This document shows positions 8,561 to 17,656 of a stretch of 64,000 bases of DNA, piece after piece. This DNA comes from Granulibacter bethesdensis CGDNIH1 (GTDB lineage Bacteria; Pseudomonadota; Alphaproteobacteria; Acetobacterales; Acetobacteraceae), in NCBI RefSeq assembly GCF_000014285.2, contig NC_008343.2:496001-560000 (forward strand), in the 5' to 3' direction. The notes beneath the pieces are model-generated. The model ran no database searches. It saw only the letters and a program-made list of their open reading frames with translations, and was not told the origin of the DNA. Position 1 is the first letter of the stretch. Each line of letters begins with the position of its first letter. The position numbers and the translations under genes are program-made.

Positions 8561-9118
8561 ATGTCCCGCGTTTTACCCTGTCTGACCGTCCTTATTTTGG
8601 CTGTTGCCGGCTGGATGCCTGCCGTTTCGGCAGCATCGCATCGCCATGGCGCGAAGGCGCGGGCCGATGGTGCGCATGTGCTGGGGCGTTTCGATGACTG
8701 GACGGCTGCCACACATATCGAAGCCGGGGAAACGGTTTGCTACGCCTTTACCTACGCCCATACTTCCGATCCAAAATTGTCGGGGCGTTCCCGTGTCGTA
8801 CTGACCGTGACTGAACGGGCGAAGGACCGCGATGCCGTCGCGATCAGCGCCGGATATGCTTATCCCCCCAATGCCACAGTGCATGTGACGGTGGATGGGC
8901 ATGTGACAGTGGATGGGACAGCCTTCGATTTCTATACCGCCCAGCGATCCGCCTTTGCGCGTCAAGGCAACGAGGCGGTGGCGGCATTCCGTAATGGCAG
9001 GCAGGCCGTGGCGCGTGGTCCCGGTCCCCGTCAACAGACGGAGGTTGCCGACACGTTCAGTCTGCGCGGTTTTTCCGCTGCTTACGCCACTATTCTGAAA
9101 GCCTGTCCGTCATCATGA
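8561..9118 (+). CDS. Secreted IalB-like protein (invasion-associated locus B family)
   Basis: 185 residues. Residues about 1-23 ([18 protein letters not shown] then VSAAS) form a Sec signal peptide, so the product is periplasmic or secreted. The mature part matches the IalB pattern: an early GRFDDWTA, one cysteine in ETVCYAFTY, and the closing [17 protein letters not shown] with a second cysteine. Bartonella IalB is linked to erythrocyte invasion, but most alphaproteobacterial homologues have no known role. An upstream in-frame start at 8465 would spoil the signal peptide. The stop overlaps the rlmN ATG (ATGA). An 18-bp tandem in-frame repeat lies at 8882-8917. Confidence 0.8.
   Translation: MSRVLPCLTVLILAVAGWMPAVSAASHRHGAKARADGAHVLGRFDDWTAATHIEAGETVCYAFTYAHTSDPKLSGRSRVVLTVTERAKDRDAVAISAGYAYPPNATVHVTVDGHVTVDGTAFDFYTAQRSAFARQGNEAVAAFRNGRQAVARGPGPRQQTEVADTFSLRGFSAAYATILKACPSS
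8882..8917 (+). repeat. 18-bp tandem in-frame duplication inside the IalB-like gene
   Basis: Units 8882-8899 and 8900-8917 differ at one base and each encode HVTVDG, giving [12 protein letters not shown] in the protein. The length is a multiple of three, so the frame is kept. Confidence 0.9.
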
Positions 9119-10308
9119 CCTCCGCTTCCCAGGCTGCTCCTGTCGCCCTTCCTGTGATGCCGGATGCGGAAGATGCCCGCATCATGGCGAAGGCTGCCCT
9201 GTTCGCTCCGCCGCCATCCGTCATGGAGGACGGGCGCAAGGATCTGGTCGGTCTGTCGCGGGAGCAATTGACGGAAGCACTGGCGGAGATCGGTTTTCCG
9301 GCTTTTCGGGCCAAGCAGCTCTGGCACTGGATCTATCATCGCGGTGAGACCGATTTCCGGGTCATGTCCAGCATCGCCAAGCCCCAGCAGGAGACACTGG
9401 CCGAGCGTTTCGTCATCAGCCGCCCGGCGGTCACCGAGTGTCTGACCAGCGTGGATGAGACCCGCAAATGGCTGTTCCGTTTCCGCGACGGGCAGGAAGC
9501 GGAGACGGTTTACATCCCCGATCCGGTCGAGGACCGTGGGGCGGTGTGCATTTCCTCGCAGGTGGGTTGCACGCTGTCCTGCCGCTTCTGTCATACCGGC
9601 ACGCAGCCTCTGGTGCGTAATCTCGGCCCGGCGGAAATTGTCGGTCAGTTCATGGCCGCCCGTGATGCCTACGGTGAGTGGCCCAGCCCGAAAGGGGAGA
9701 CGCCGCGGCTGCTATCCACCATCGTGTTGATGGGCATGGGCGAGCCGCTCTATAATTACGAAAACGTGAAGCAGGCGATGCGCATCGTGATGGATGGCGA
9801 CGGCATCGCCCTGTCACGCCGCCGTATCACTTTGTCTACCAGCGGTGTGGTGCCGATGATGGATCGCTGCGGGACCGAACTGGCGGTTAATCTGGCCATT
9901 TCCCTGCACGCCGTTACTGATGAATTGCGGGACGAACTGGTGCCCCTGAATCGTAAATATCCGATCAGGGAGCTGATTGCCGCCTGTCGCCGTTATCCGG
10001 CTGCGAGTAATGCGCGCCGTATCACCTTTGAATACATCATGCTGGATGGCATCAATGACAGTGAGGCCGAAGCACGCGAGCTGGTGCGTCTGATCGCGGG
10101 CATTCCCGCGAAGGTGAATTTGATCCCCTTCAACCCATGGCCGGGCAGCCAGTATACGCCGAGCCGTCCGAAAGCGTTGGAACGATTCTCCCGGATCGTG
10201 ATGGAGGCGGGCTTTGCTTCCCCCATTCGCACACCGCGTGGCCGGGATATTCTGGCCGCCTGCGGGCAGTTGCGGACGGAAAGCAGGAAAGAGCGCCGGA
10301 TCGACTGA
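9115..10308 (+). CDS. rlmN: Dual-specificity RNA methyltransferase RlmN
   Basis: Radical-SAM enzyme that methylates C2 of A2503 in 23S rRNA and A37 in some tRNAs. The 4Fe-4S motif CTLSCRFC is at about residues 154-161, and the second catalytic cysteine is in the C-terminal [42 protein letters not shown] and [13 protein letters not shown] are RlmN signatures. 397 residues, with an N-terminal extension of about 40 compared with short family members. It overlaps the ialB-like gene by 4 bases. Confidence 0.97.
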   Translation: MTSASQAAPVALPVMPDAEDARIMAKAALFAPPPSVMEDGRKDLVGLSREQLTEALAEIGFPAFRAKQLWHWIYHRGETDFRVMSSIAKPQQETLAERFVISRPAVTECLTSVDETRKWLFRFRDGQEAETVYIPDPVEDRGAVCISSQVGCTLSCRFCHTGTQPLVRNLGPAEIVGQFMAARDAYGEWPSPKGETPRLLSTIVLMGMGEPLYNYENVKQAMRIVMDGDGIALSRRRITLSTSGVVPMMDRCGTELAVNLAISLHAVTDELRDELVPLNRKYPIRELIAACRRYPAASNARRITFEYIMLDGINDSEAEARELVRLIAGIPAKVNLIPFNPWPGSQYTPSRPKALERFSRIVMEAGFASPIRTPRGRDILAACGQLRTESRKERRID

Positions 10309-10382
10309 TGACTTGCCCGTGCCGACCCCTGTAAAATAAAATAATAAAAACGAAACAATAAAGCTGGGGAAGAAAGCCGATC

Positions 10383-11564
10383 ATGGAGCAGCCCGTTATC
10401 CTGAGCGCGGCCCGGACCGCCATTGGCCGCTTCGGGGGCGGCCTGTCCTCTGTTCCCGCCCATCAACTGGGGTCGGTTGCGATCAAGGCGGCGCTGGAAC
10501 GCTGTGGCGTGGCGCCGGAGGATGTGGAGGAAGTCATTCTCGGGCAGGTGCTGACGGCGGGGCAGGGGCAGAATCCTGCGCGTCAGGCGGCGATCGCTGC
10601 CGGTATTCCGGTTGAACATACCGCCTTTGGTGTCAATCAGGTCTGTGGCTCCGGCTTGCGGGCGGTGATGCTGGCAGCGCAGCAGGTCATGACTGGCCAT
10701 GCCCGACTGATGGTGGCGGGTGGTCAGGAAAACATGAGTCTGGCCCCTCACATCGCCCATCTGCGGAACGGAACCCGGTTCGGTGACATTCAGCTTGTCG
10801 ATACGATGATACGGGACGGTCTGTGGGATGTGTTCAACGGCTATCACATGGGCATCACGGCGGAGAACGTAGCATCGGCCCACGGGATCAGCCGTGAGAG
10901 GCAGGATCTCTTTGCTCTGGAAAGTCATGGCCGGGCGACCCGGGCCATGCAGGCCGGTGTTTTCAGGGAGGAAATCGCCAGCGTGTTCCTGCCCGGTCGT
11001 CACGGCACGGTAGAAGTCAACGAAGATGAACATATCCGCCCTGATACCACGCTGGAGGCCCTGGCGGCCTTGCGGCCCGGCTTTTCCGAAACCGGCACCG
11101 TGACGGCAGGCAATGCCAGCGGCATCAATGACGGCGCTGCGGCGCTGGTGATTGCCAGTGCGGTGGAGGCGTCCCGCCGGGGATTGCTGCCGCTGGCGCG
11201 GATTGTCTCCTTTGCCTCCGCGGGGGTTGATCCGGCCATGATGGGGCTGGGACCGGTTCCTGCCAGCCGCAAGGCGCTTGCGCTGGCCGGATGGCGGGTC
11301 GCCGATCTGGATCTGATCGAGGGGAACGAAGCCTTTGCCGCGCAGGCCTGTGCCGTCAACGCCCTGATGGGGTGGGATACCGCCCGGGTCAATGTGAATG
11401 GAGGCTCCATCGCGCTCGGGCATCCGATCGGGGCATCCGGTGCCCGTGTGCTGGTGACGTTGCTGCATGAAATGCAGCGCCGTCAGGTTCGGCGAGGTCT
11501 CGCCACACTCTGCATCGGCGGCGGCATGGGTGTGGCCATGTGCATCGAGAGACTCCATAGCTGA
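10383..11564 (+). CDS. phaA: Acetyl-CoA acetyltransferase (beta-ketothiolase)
   Basis: Condenses two acetyl-CoA to acetoacetyl-CoA, the first step of poly-3-hydroxybutyrate synthesis, and is reversible for ketone-body degradation. 393 residues. The nucleophilic cysteine is at about residue 88 in NQVCGSGLRAV. The catalytic histidine is in GGSIALGHPIGASGAR, and the second cysteine is in TLCIGGGMGVAMCIE. GGGGAAG-type start context: GGGGAAGAAAG precedes the ATG. An acetoacetyl-CoA reductase (phaB) follows 3 kb downstream, separated by an antiporter. No PHB synthase is in the window, so atoB would be an equally fair name. Confidence 0.93.
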   Translation: MEQPVILSAARTAIGRFGGGLSSVPAHQLGSVAIKAALERCGVAPEDVEEVILGQVLTAGQGQNPARQAAIAAGIPVEHTAFGVNQVCGSGLRAVMLAAQQVMTGHARLMVAGGQENMSLAPHIAHLRNGTRFGDIQLVDTMIRDGLWDVFNGYHMGITAENVASAHGISRERQDLFALESHGRATRAMQAGVFREEIASVFLPGRHGTVEVNEDEHIRPDTTLEALAALRPGFSETGTVTAGNASGINDGAAALVIASAVEASRRGLLPLARIVSFASAGVDPAMMGLGPVPASRKALALAGWRVADLDLIEGNEAFAAQACAVNALMGWDTARVNVNGGSIALGHPIGASGARVLVTLLHEMQRRQVRRGLATLCIGGGMGVAMCIERLHS

Positions 11565-11688
11565 AGCAGAAGCAGGGTGGACAGAAAGCGATCATTCGTT
11601 GAATCTCCCCCTCCCTGTTCGGCGGCCTGTTTTCTGGCAGGCCGGGAATCTGTCAAAAGATTCATTTCTCTGGCCCCGTCAGTGACAT

Positions 11689-11712
11689 TTCTTCACTTTC
11701 TTTTGTGAAGAA
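11689..11712 (+). promoter_or_regulatory. Perfect 8-bp hairpin in the antiporter leader
   Basis: TTCTTCAC (11689-11696) and GTGAAGAA (11705-11712) pair perfectly around an all-pyrimidine 8-base loop. It lies 92 bases before the antiporter ATG. Another hairpin, CGGCCTG/CAGGCCG, lies just upstream at about 11625-11645 and may be a terminator for phaA. The role is unknown. Confidence 0.5.
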
Positions 11713-11803
11713 CGTGACGGAAGGTGCTCATGCTTCAGGAAAATCCTGTTGCGCACCATTGAGAGATCAGTTCAGCCGAATACCTTTTCCGTAAGGGAGA
11801 ACG

Positions 11804-14422
11804 ATGCTCGACCTGCCACATATCCTGCTCGCCATTTCCGGACTTCTTATTGTTGTCAGTGCAATTCAGCCATTGGCGCGGCATCTGGTGATTTCAGATG
11901 CGGTGCTGCTGGCCGTGGTTGGGGTGGCGATCGGTGTGGGAGCGACGGTGGTGATGAAAATCGATCATCATACTCCGCTTGATCACGTGGCGAGCACGTT
12001 GCTGGCAATTCCTGTCGACAGTGAGGCCTTCCTGTTCGTGTTTCTGCCGCTGCTGGTGTTTCATGGCGGTCTGTCGATTGATGTGCGCGGCATGGTGCAT
12101 GATGCGGCACCGATCCTGCTGCTGGCCGTGGTGGCCGTGTTTCTGACCACGGCAGCAATCGGATTTGCGCTTTGTCCTTTTGCGCCTGTGCCGCTGATCG
12201 TGTGCCTGATGGTGGGCGCCATCGTGGCGACGACCGATCCCAGCGCGGTGGTCGGTGTTTTCCGGGAGATCGGGGCGGATGCGCGGCTGACCCGGCTGGT
12301 GGAAGGGGAGGCGCTGCTGAATGATGCGGCCGCGATTTCCCTGTTCACCATGCTGATGACCACTCTGGTCAGGCATCAGGTGCCGTCGGTCATGGGGGCT
12401 GCCGCCAATTTCGTACTGGCCTTCATGGGTGGCCTGCTGGTGGGATACGGCTTTGCCCGCATCATGTTGGCCGCAATTCCGCGACTGAACGGGATCATCG
12501 CCGCAGAGGTGACATTAACTCTGGCGCTGCCCTATCTGGCCTATATCGTCGGCGACGAATTTCTGCATGTGTCCGGGGTGGTGGCGGCCTCCGTGGCCGG
12601 GTTGACCGTCAGTTCCATCGGTCCCTCGACCTTCCGTCCGCAGAGCTGGTCCTTTTTGCAGGATATCTGGAAACAGATCAGTTTCTGGGCCAGTTCCATG
12701 GTGTTTATCCTCGCTTCGATGCTGGTCCCTCGCCTGATGATCGGGGTGACCCGATCGGATCTGCTGCTGGTGGCTATCGTGGTGGCGGCCGCCATGGCGG
12801 CACGGGCGCTGGTGTTGTTTGGATTGCTGCCGGCTTTGGCCACGTTGAAACTATCCCAGCGTGTACCGGCCAAATTTCAGGTCACGATCCTGTGGGGTGG
12901 TCTGCGGGGTGCCATCACACTGGCGCTGGCGCTGTCCGTGACCGAGAACTCCTTCATTTCTACTGATGTGAAGCGGATGGTTGCCATTCTGGCTACCAGC
13001 TTTGCCCTGATCACCTTGCTGGTGAATGGCACCACGCTCCGTTATCTGGTGACATGGCTCGGGCTGGATCGGCTGTCTCCGGTCGATCAGGCGCTGCGTA
13101 ATCAGGTGGTCGCCATCGGTCTTCAGGATGTGCGGGATGCGATCGAGGAACGCGGGCAGGAGTATGGTTTTTCTCCGCAATCTGTTGATCACGTGCTGCG
13201 GATCTATAATCGCCGCATTGCCGAGGAAACGGCAGCCAACACCTTCGACACCGCCATTACCGACCGGGAGCGCGTGTTGATTGGTCTGTTGACCTTCGCC
13301 AGTCAGGAAAAAGCCACCTTGCTGGAGATGTTCAAGGATCGCGCGATTTCCCGTCATGTGATGGAAAACCTGCTGCGTGCGGCAGAAAGCATGGTGGACG
13401 GGGTCCGTTCCGATGGGCGCCTCGGTTATATCCGCGCCGCCCGGCGGCGGCTGCGCCCGACCCTGAAATTCAGGGTCGCCCAGTGGATGCACAAGCATCT
13501 GCGCATCAATAAGCCGCTGATGTACCGTATGATGGAGCGGTATGAAATTCTGCTGCTCAGCTATCTGGTGTATCTCACCATGATGCGCTTTATGAAGCGG
13601 CGGATGGAGCCGGTGCTGGGTGAGCGCGTGGCCGAGATCGTGTCCGAGATTGTCGGTCGCCGGCGGGAATTGCTGTCCGAGGCGCTTGATACGCTGCGTG
13701 TGCAGTATCCCGGCTATGCGGAGGCGCTGGAGACCCGCATGTTGCGGCAGATCGCCCTGCGTCTTGAAGCCAATGAATATGCCGAACTGCACCGGGAATC
13801 CCTGATCGGCGAGGAGCTGTATGAGGAATTACAGCGCGATCTCGAAGCGCGGCGTGATCGGCTGGCCCAGCCTCTGCGCTTTAATCTCCAGACGGGGATG
13901 GATAACCGCATCCGCGAATTCCCCCTGCTGAATGAATTGCAGCCTGCTGTGCTGCATGACCTGTCGATGAATTTCAGCATGCGTTTTCCAGTGCCGGGAG
14001 AGGCGGTGTTCAAGCGTGGAGCGGTTGCCCGATCCGTGTTCTTCATCAGCTCCGGCACGGTGGAGCTGGTTGATGGCAATCATGTCATCACGCTCGGAGC
14101 AGGTGATTTCTTCGGTGAGGATGAGGTGCTGAAAGGCGGTCGTCGGCATGCCACGGCGCGTTCACGCAGTTTCGGCCAGTTGCTGGAGCTGAAGGCCGAT
14201 GTATTCCGTGATCTGGTGGCGGAGCAGCCTGATCTGCAATCCCTCATCGAACGTATTGTCTCCTCCCGTCATCCTCGTTCTATAGTGGAGGAGCCTCAGC
14301 TCGTTGAAGAAAAAGCCAGGCATGATGTCACCGGGCGCCCTTTGATCAGCTTTGATCGCAAGCGGCTGGGGGAGAAAGGGCAGCCGGCGAAGGCTTCGGC
14401 CCCTTATCCTGCGGCTGAATAG
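11804..14422 (+). CDS. CPA1-family Na+/H+ antiporter with cyclic-nucleotide-binding-like domain
   Basis: 872 residues. The first 410 or so hold the Na_H_exchanger domain with about 12 hydrophobic segments. The ion-site stretches are VATTDPSAVVGVFREIGADARL and VEGEALLNDAAAISLF, with LRGAITLALALSV near helix 11. A long charged helical region follows. A cNMP-binding-like beta roll then spans about residues 705-808 (FISSGTVELVDGNHVITLGAGDFFGEDEVL). This SOS1-like architecture suggests cytosolic gating of sodium or proton exchange. GGGAGA precedes the ATG. It lies between phaA and phaB but is probably not part of PHB metabolism. Confidence 0.92.
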   Translation: MLDLPHILLAISGLLIVVSAIQPLARHLVISDAVLLAVVGVAIGVGATVVMKIDHHTPLDHVASTLLAIPVDSEAFLFVFLPLLVFHGGLSIDVRGMVHDAAPILLLAVVAVFLTTAAIGFALCPFAPVPLIVCLMVGAIVATTDPSAVVGVFREIGADARLTRLVEGEALLNDAAAISLFTMLMTTLVRHQVPSVMGAAANFVLAFMGGLLVGYGFARIMLAAIPRLNGIIAAEVTLTLALPYLAYIVGDEFLHVSGVVAASVAGLTVSSIGPSTFRPQSWSFLQDIWKQISFWASSMVFILASMLVPRLMIGVTRSDLLLVAIVVAAAMAARALVLFGLLPALATLKLSQRVPAKFQVTILWGGLRGAITLALALSVTENSFISTDVKRMVAILATSFALITLLVNGTTLRYLVTWLGLDRLSPVDQALRNQVVAIGLQDVRDAIEERGQEYGFSPQSVDHVLRIYNRRIAEETAANTFDTAITDRERVLIGLLTFASQEKATLLEMFKDRAISRHVMENLLRAAESMVDGVRSDGRLGYIRAARRRLRPTLKFRVAQWMHKHLRINKPLMYRMMERYEILLLSYLVYLTMMRFMKRRMEPVLGERVAEIVSEIVGRRRELLSEALDTLRVQYPGYAEALETRMLRQIALRLEANEYAELHRESLIGEELYEELQRDLEARRDRLAQPLRFNLQTGMDNRIREFPLLNELQPAVLHDLSMNFSMRFPVPGEAVFKRGAVARSVFFISSGTVELVDGNHVITLGAGDFFGEDEVLKGGRRHATARSRSFGQLLELKADVFRDLVAEQPDLQSLIERIVSSRHPRSIVEEPQLVEEKARHDVTGRPLISFDRKRLGEKGQPAKASAPYPAAE

Positions 14423-14554
14423 GGTGGAGGCTTGATAATGTCTGCCGCGCCTGGGCTTTCGCGTGACGGCAGCAGATGATTCCCGTTAGGCTTCTGGCTA
14501 TCGAGAATGGACATCATCAATAATAGCCTCGGAAGAAGGCTGGTTGGGGGAAGT

Positions 14555-15277
14555 ATGGCAAGAGTGGCGCTCGTAACAGGCGGTACCCGGGGCATCGGTG
14601 CGTCTATCAGCAAGGCCCTTCAGGCACAGGGTCATCGTGTTTTTGCGAATTATCTTCATAATGATGTGGCGGCACTCGATTTTGCGGAGGAAACCGGAAT
14701 CGAGACCATCCGCTTTGATGTGGCCGATTACAGTGCCTGCGAGGCCGCCATTGCTGAGATCGGCGCAAGGGCGGGTCGGGTGGAAATTCTGGTGAACAAT
14801 GCCGGGATCACAAGGGATGGCACCATGGCCCGTATGACGAGGGATATGTGGGATTCGGTGCTGGATACCAATCTCGGGGCCTGTTTCAACCTCTGCAAAC
14901 TGACTTTTCCCGGCATGAGGGAGGGAGGATTCGGCCGGATCGTGAATATCGGCAGCATTAACGGTCAGGCGGGGCAGTATGGCCAGGTCAACTATGCGGC
15001 CGCAAAATCCGGCATTCATGGTTTTACGAAGGCGCTGGCTCAGGAGGGTGCGCGCTATGGCATCACGGTCAATGCCATCGCACCGGGTTATGTCGATACA
15101 GAGATGGTCCGTGCTGTTCCTGCCGATGTGTTGGAGAAGATCATAGCCCGTATCCCGGTCGGCCGGCTCGGGCGGGCGGAGGATGTGGCCCGTGGCGTAT
15201 GCTTCCTGACCGACGAGACAGCAGATTTCATCACTGGCTCCACCCTGTCCATCAATGGCGGTCAGCACATGTATTGA
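14555..15277 (+). CDS. phaB: Acetoacetyl-CoA reductase (SDR family)
   Basis: NADPH-dependent reduction of acetoacetyl-CoA to (R)-3-hydroxybutyryl-CoA. 240 residues. The cofactor motif is TGGTRGIG at about residues 8-15, followed by NNAGITRDG, the catalytic Ser (NIGSINGQAGQ) and YAAAK with Tyr and Lys. GQYGQVNYAAAKSGIHGFTKALAQE is typical of PhaB; FabG-like reductases are close relatives. The ATG at 14555 is chosen because GGGGGAAG lies just upstream and the family starts there; a start at 14507 would add 16 residues. Confidence 0.93.
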   Translation: MARVALVTGGTRGIGASISKALQAQGHRVFANYLHNDVAALDFAEETGIETIRFDVADYSACEAAIAEIGARAGRVEILVNNAGITRDGTMARMTRDMWDSVLDTNLGACFNLCKLTFPGMREGGFGRIVNIGSINGQAGQYGQVNYAAAKSGIHGFTKALAQEGARYGITVNAIAPGYVDTEMVRAVPADVLEKIIARIPVGRLGRAEDVARGVCFLTDETADFITGSTLSINGGQHMY

Positions 15278-15302
15278 TGATAGCAATGCAGCCAGAAAGA
15301 AA

Positions 15303-15319
15303 TATTTTGCAACAAAATA
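15303..15319. repeat. AT-rich dyad TATTTTG-CAA-CAAAATA
   Basis: A perfect 7-bp inverted repeat around CAA, 25 bases after the phaB stop in the very AT-rich spacer before the porin. It could be an operator in the porin promoter region or a weak phaB terminator; it lacks a GC-rich stem and a T-run. Confidence 0.4.
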
Positions 15320-15370
15320 GAAATATACATAAATAAACAAGAAACAATAAATAATAGTTTTATATAAAAA

Positions 15371-15463
15371 GAAATCTTCTTGAAACTGACATAGAAGATT
15401 TCTGCTCCTGTTTCTAAACCCCGCCCGATCATCTGATTGAGATGATGGAAGCAGGGGTCTTCT
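15371..15463 (+). promoter_or_regulatory. Switch-like mRNA leader of the porin gene
   Basis: Two mutually exclusive stems can form. Stem 1 pairs GAAATCTTCT (15371-15380) with AGAAGATTTC (15393-15402): 10 perfect pairs and a 12-base loop. Stem 2 pairs AGAAGATTTCTGCT (15393-15406) with AGCAGGGGTCTTCT (15450-15463): 14 contiguous pairs, three of them G-U. Stem 2 buries the AGGGG ribosome binding site (15453-15457). Between them a third hairpin ATCATCT-GATTG-AGATGAT (15428-15446) can form in either state. This is the layout of a translational on/off switch; ligand or trigger unknown. Confidence 0.6.
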
Positions 15464-15466
15464 TTA

Positions 15467-17128
15467 ATGGTTTTTTCTATTGCGATGCGTCGTGCCTTGC
15501 TGGCAGGCGTCGCCACTGCCTGTATGTCGGCGCCTGCGATGGCGCAGGCTCAGGATTCTTCCGGCCGTATTCAGGAGCTGGAACGCCAGATCCGCGCTGT
15601 CCAGATGCAGCAGGCGCGTCAGATACAGCAATTGCAGGCTGAATTGCGCCATATGCGTACGCAGGTGGCAATCCATGCCCAGAAGGTCGAAGTTGCTCAT
15701 CAGCGGGCTATTGCTGCCGCCACGCAGGCTCATGCGGAGGCCCAGAAGGCGCATCAGGAGGCGCTCGTCGTTCATCACGATGCCGAGCACATTACCGATG
15801 CTTTCTCCAGATTGCCGCCTCCGCCGCAGGGGTCGCCGATTGGTGGTCCGGCCTTCACGCAGGTTGAAAAAGGCGCCCCTGGGGTCCGTGTCGGGTTTGA
15901 GCGTGGCCGTCCCACTCTGTCGGCCATTGACGGTCGTTACGCCTTCGCCGTCGGTCTGGCGCTGCATTACGATATGGGCGGGTATATCATGCCCGATCCA
16001 GCCCCCGGCACGCGCCCGGCGGTGACACGTCTGACCTCATTCGGTACCAATCTGCGCCGTGGGCGTATCCCTTTCATGTTCCGGTATGGAAACGTAACCG
16101 CCAATATCACGCCGGAATTCGGCAGCTCGGTGGATGGTGCAGCAGGGCTTTATGAAGCCAACCTGAATTATTCCGGTATTCAGCCCTTTGTGTTCACGTT
16201 GGGTTACTTCCAGCCGCGGGTGACGCTGGAAGATTCCACCAGCTCCAACGAATTCCTGTTCCTGGAGCGCCCGTCTATTGTTGATATAGCCCGTAATATT
16301 GCTGCCGGTGATGCGCGTGCGACGGCGGGTGGCAAAGCCAATGGCAAGCGTTGGTATGCTGCACTGTATGGCACGGGTTCGAGCTATGGCTCCCAGATGA
16401 CCGAAACCCTCAGCGGCAACCAGACGGGTGGTGTCGTGCGTGTGGCAACCCGGCCGATCGCCGCCAAAGATGTTGATATGCATGTCGGCTTTTCGGCCAG
16501 CAAGGCGTTCAACCTTGATGATGTGAATGGCAACACGACGCTTCGTCTGCGTGATCGACCGGAAGTCCGTATTGCCAATATCCGCTTGATCGACACGGGT
16601 AGTCTGTCCGCGACCAGTGCTTATGAATACGGACCTGAATTTGGTTTCCGCTATAAAAACCTGCTGATCCAGGGTGAATGGATTGCAATCGGAGTGGATC
16701 AGAAACCTTCAGGTACTCTGCCGAGACCGTCGCTTGGCTTTGGCGGTGGTTATGCCTCGATCAGCTATGTGCTGACGGGTGAGGTGCGGCAGTACGATCC
16801 CAGTGCAGCGGCCTTCCGTGGCCCCAGCCCGGTGCATAATTTTGATCCGTCGCATGGGCATTGGGGCGCGTTCGAACTGGTTGCACGCTACAGCATTGCC
16901 GATCTCAACAGCAATGTGACGCCGGGGATTGCGGCTTCCGTCACGGGCGGTACCTATGGTGGGCGTCAGGCGGTGTTTGCGGCAGGTGTCAATTGGTATC
17001 TGAACCGGCATTTCCGCTTCATGCTTGATTATAACTACATTGATGTTGATCGGATGAACTCCGCGGGCAAGGTTCAGATCGGCCAGACCCTGCATTCAAT
17101 CGTCGGACGGGCACAGGCTGCGTTCTGA
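15467..17128 (+). CDS. Outer-membrane porin (OprP/OprO-like) with N-terminal coiled coil
   Basis: 553 residues. There is a signal peptide at about residues 1-27 (RRALLAGVATACMSAPAMAQAQ). A coiled coil follows at about 30-105 (IQELERQIRAVQMQQARQ then many Gln/Ala/His heptads). The rest is a beta-barrel of amphipathic strands with frequent aromatic girdle residues, ending in the C-terminal Phe (GRAQAAF) typical of BAM-inserted porins. The combination resembles the phosphate-selective porin O/P family; the substrate is not deducible. AGGGG precedes the ATG by 9 bases and lies in a leader that can fold two ways. A second ATG is at 15485. A strong terminator follows. Confidence 0.85.
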   Translation: MVFSIAMRRALLAGVATACMSAPAMAQAQDSSGRIQELERQIRAVQMQQARQIQQLQAELRHMRTQVAIHAQKVEVAHQRAIAAATQAHAEAQKAHQEALVVHHDAEHITDAFSRLPPPPQGSPIGGPAFTQVEKGAPGVRVGFERGRPTLSAIDGRYAFAVGLALHYDMGGYIMPDPAPGTRPAVTRLTSFGTNLRRGRIPFMFRYGNVTANITPEFGSSVDGAAGLYEANLNYSGIQPFVFTLGYFQPRVTLEDSTSSNEFLFLERPSIVDIARNIAAGDARATAGGKANGKRWYAALYGTGSSYGSQMTETLSGNQTGGVVRVATRPIAAKDVDMHVGFSASKAFNLDDVNGNTTLRLRDRPEVRIANIRLIDTGSLSATSAYEYGPEFGFRYKNLLIQGEWIAIGVDQKPSGTLPRPSLGFGGGYASISYVLTGEVRQYDPSAAAFRGPSPVHNFDPSHGHWGAFELVARYSIADLNSNVTPGIAASVTGGTYGGRQAVFAAGVNWYLNRHFRFMLDYNYIDVDRMNSAGKVQIGQTLHSIVGRAQAAF

Positions 17129-17153
17129 CACGATCGGCAATGTTCTGCTGATG

Positions 17154-17182
17154 AACCCGGATGTCTGTGCATCCGGGTTTTT
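17154..17182 (+). terminator. Intrinsic terminator after the porin gene
   Basis: AACCCGGATG (17154-17163) pairs perfectly with CATCCGGGTT (17170-17179) around a 6-base loop, and five T follow from 17178. It lies 26 bases after the porin stop, and the convergent cupin gene ends at 17189. Confidence 0.9.
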
Positions 17183-17188
17183 CCGGTA

Positions 17189-17656
17189 TCAGCCCGGTTG
17201 CCAACCGGGTGGGGCAAGTTCGAAGCCCTCAAACCGGAAAGCAGGGGCTACGATGCAGCTGACCAGAGTCCAGCTTCCGAGACTTTCCGCCGCCTGCCAT
17301 GCATGCGGCCTGACCACACCCTGAAGCGTTTCGCCTTGACTGAGATAAGGCCCGATCCGCAAGCGTGTGGTGGATGTCCCATCCTCTGACAGATGCAGAT
17401 GAAGCGGCGCACCAGCCTGCCATATCCATAGCTCCGATGCGTCCACCCTGTGCCAGTGGCTGCGTTGCCCGGCAGCCAGCAGGAACAGGATCGCGGTTCC
17501 GGCTTCTCTCTCTGCCGGTCCTGACGCTGCGGCACGCCAGGTTTCGCGGTAAAAACCGCCTTCCGGATGAGGGGTAAGACCAAGATGCGAGATCACTGTC
17601 CCGGCCGGGAGGGAAGTGTCGCGCAGATCAATCCCGGGCAGAATGTTGCCGGTCAC
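17189..17656 (-). CDS. Cupin-fold protein (DUF985 family)
   Basis: About 155 residues with the DUF985 pattern: ISHLGLTPHPEGGFYRETW, then AILFLLAAGQRSHWHRVDASELWIWQAGAPL and a Trp-rich end (GSWTLVSCIVAPAFRFEGFEL). The His residues in SHWHRVDASE sit where cupins bind metal. The function of the family is unsettled. I prefer the GTG at 17656, which makes a GTGA overlap with the upstream GST gene; an in-frame start at 17713 would overlap it by 60 bases. Confidence 0.85.
   Translation of the reverse strand: MTGNILPGIDLRDTSLPAGTVISHLGLTPHPEGGFYRETWRAAASGPAEREAGTAILFLLAAGQRSHWHRVDASELWIWQAGAPLHLHLSEDGTSTTRLRIGPYLSQGETLQGVVRPHAWQAAESLGSWTLVSCIVAPAFRFEGFELAPPGWQPG

Noticed and set aside
9993-11558. 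521-residue open frame on the minus strand across rlmN and phaA
   Set aside because: It spans two clear plus-strand genes and their spacer, has no protein character and many His/Gln/Arg residues typical of shadow frames.
14498-15340. 280-residue minus-strand frame opposite phaB
   Set aside because: Shadow of a canonical SDR gene; the open part beyond phaB is AT-rich non-coding leader.
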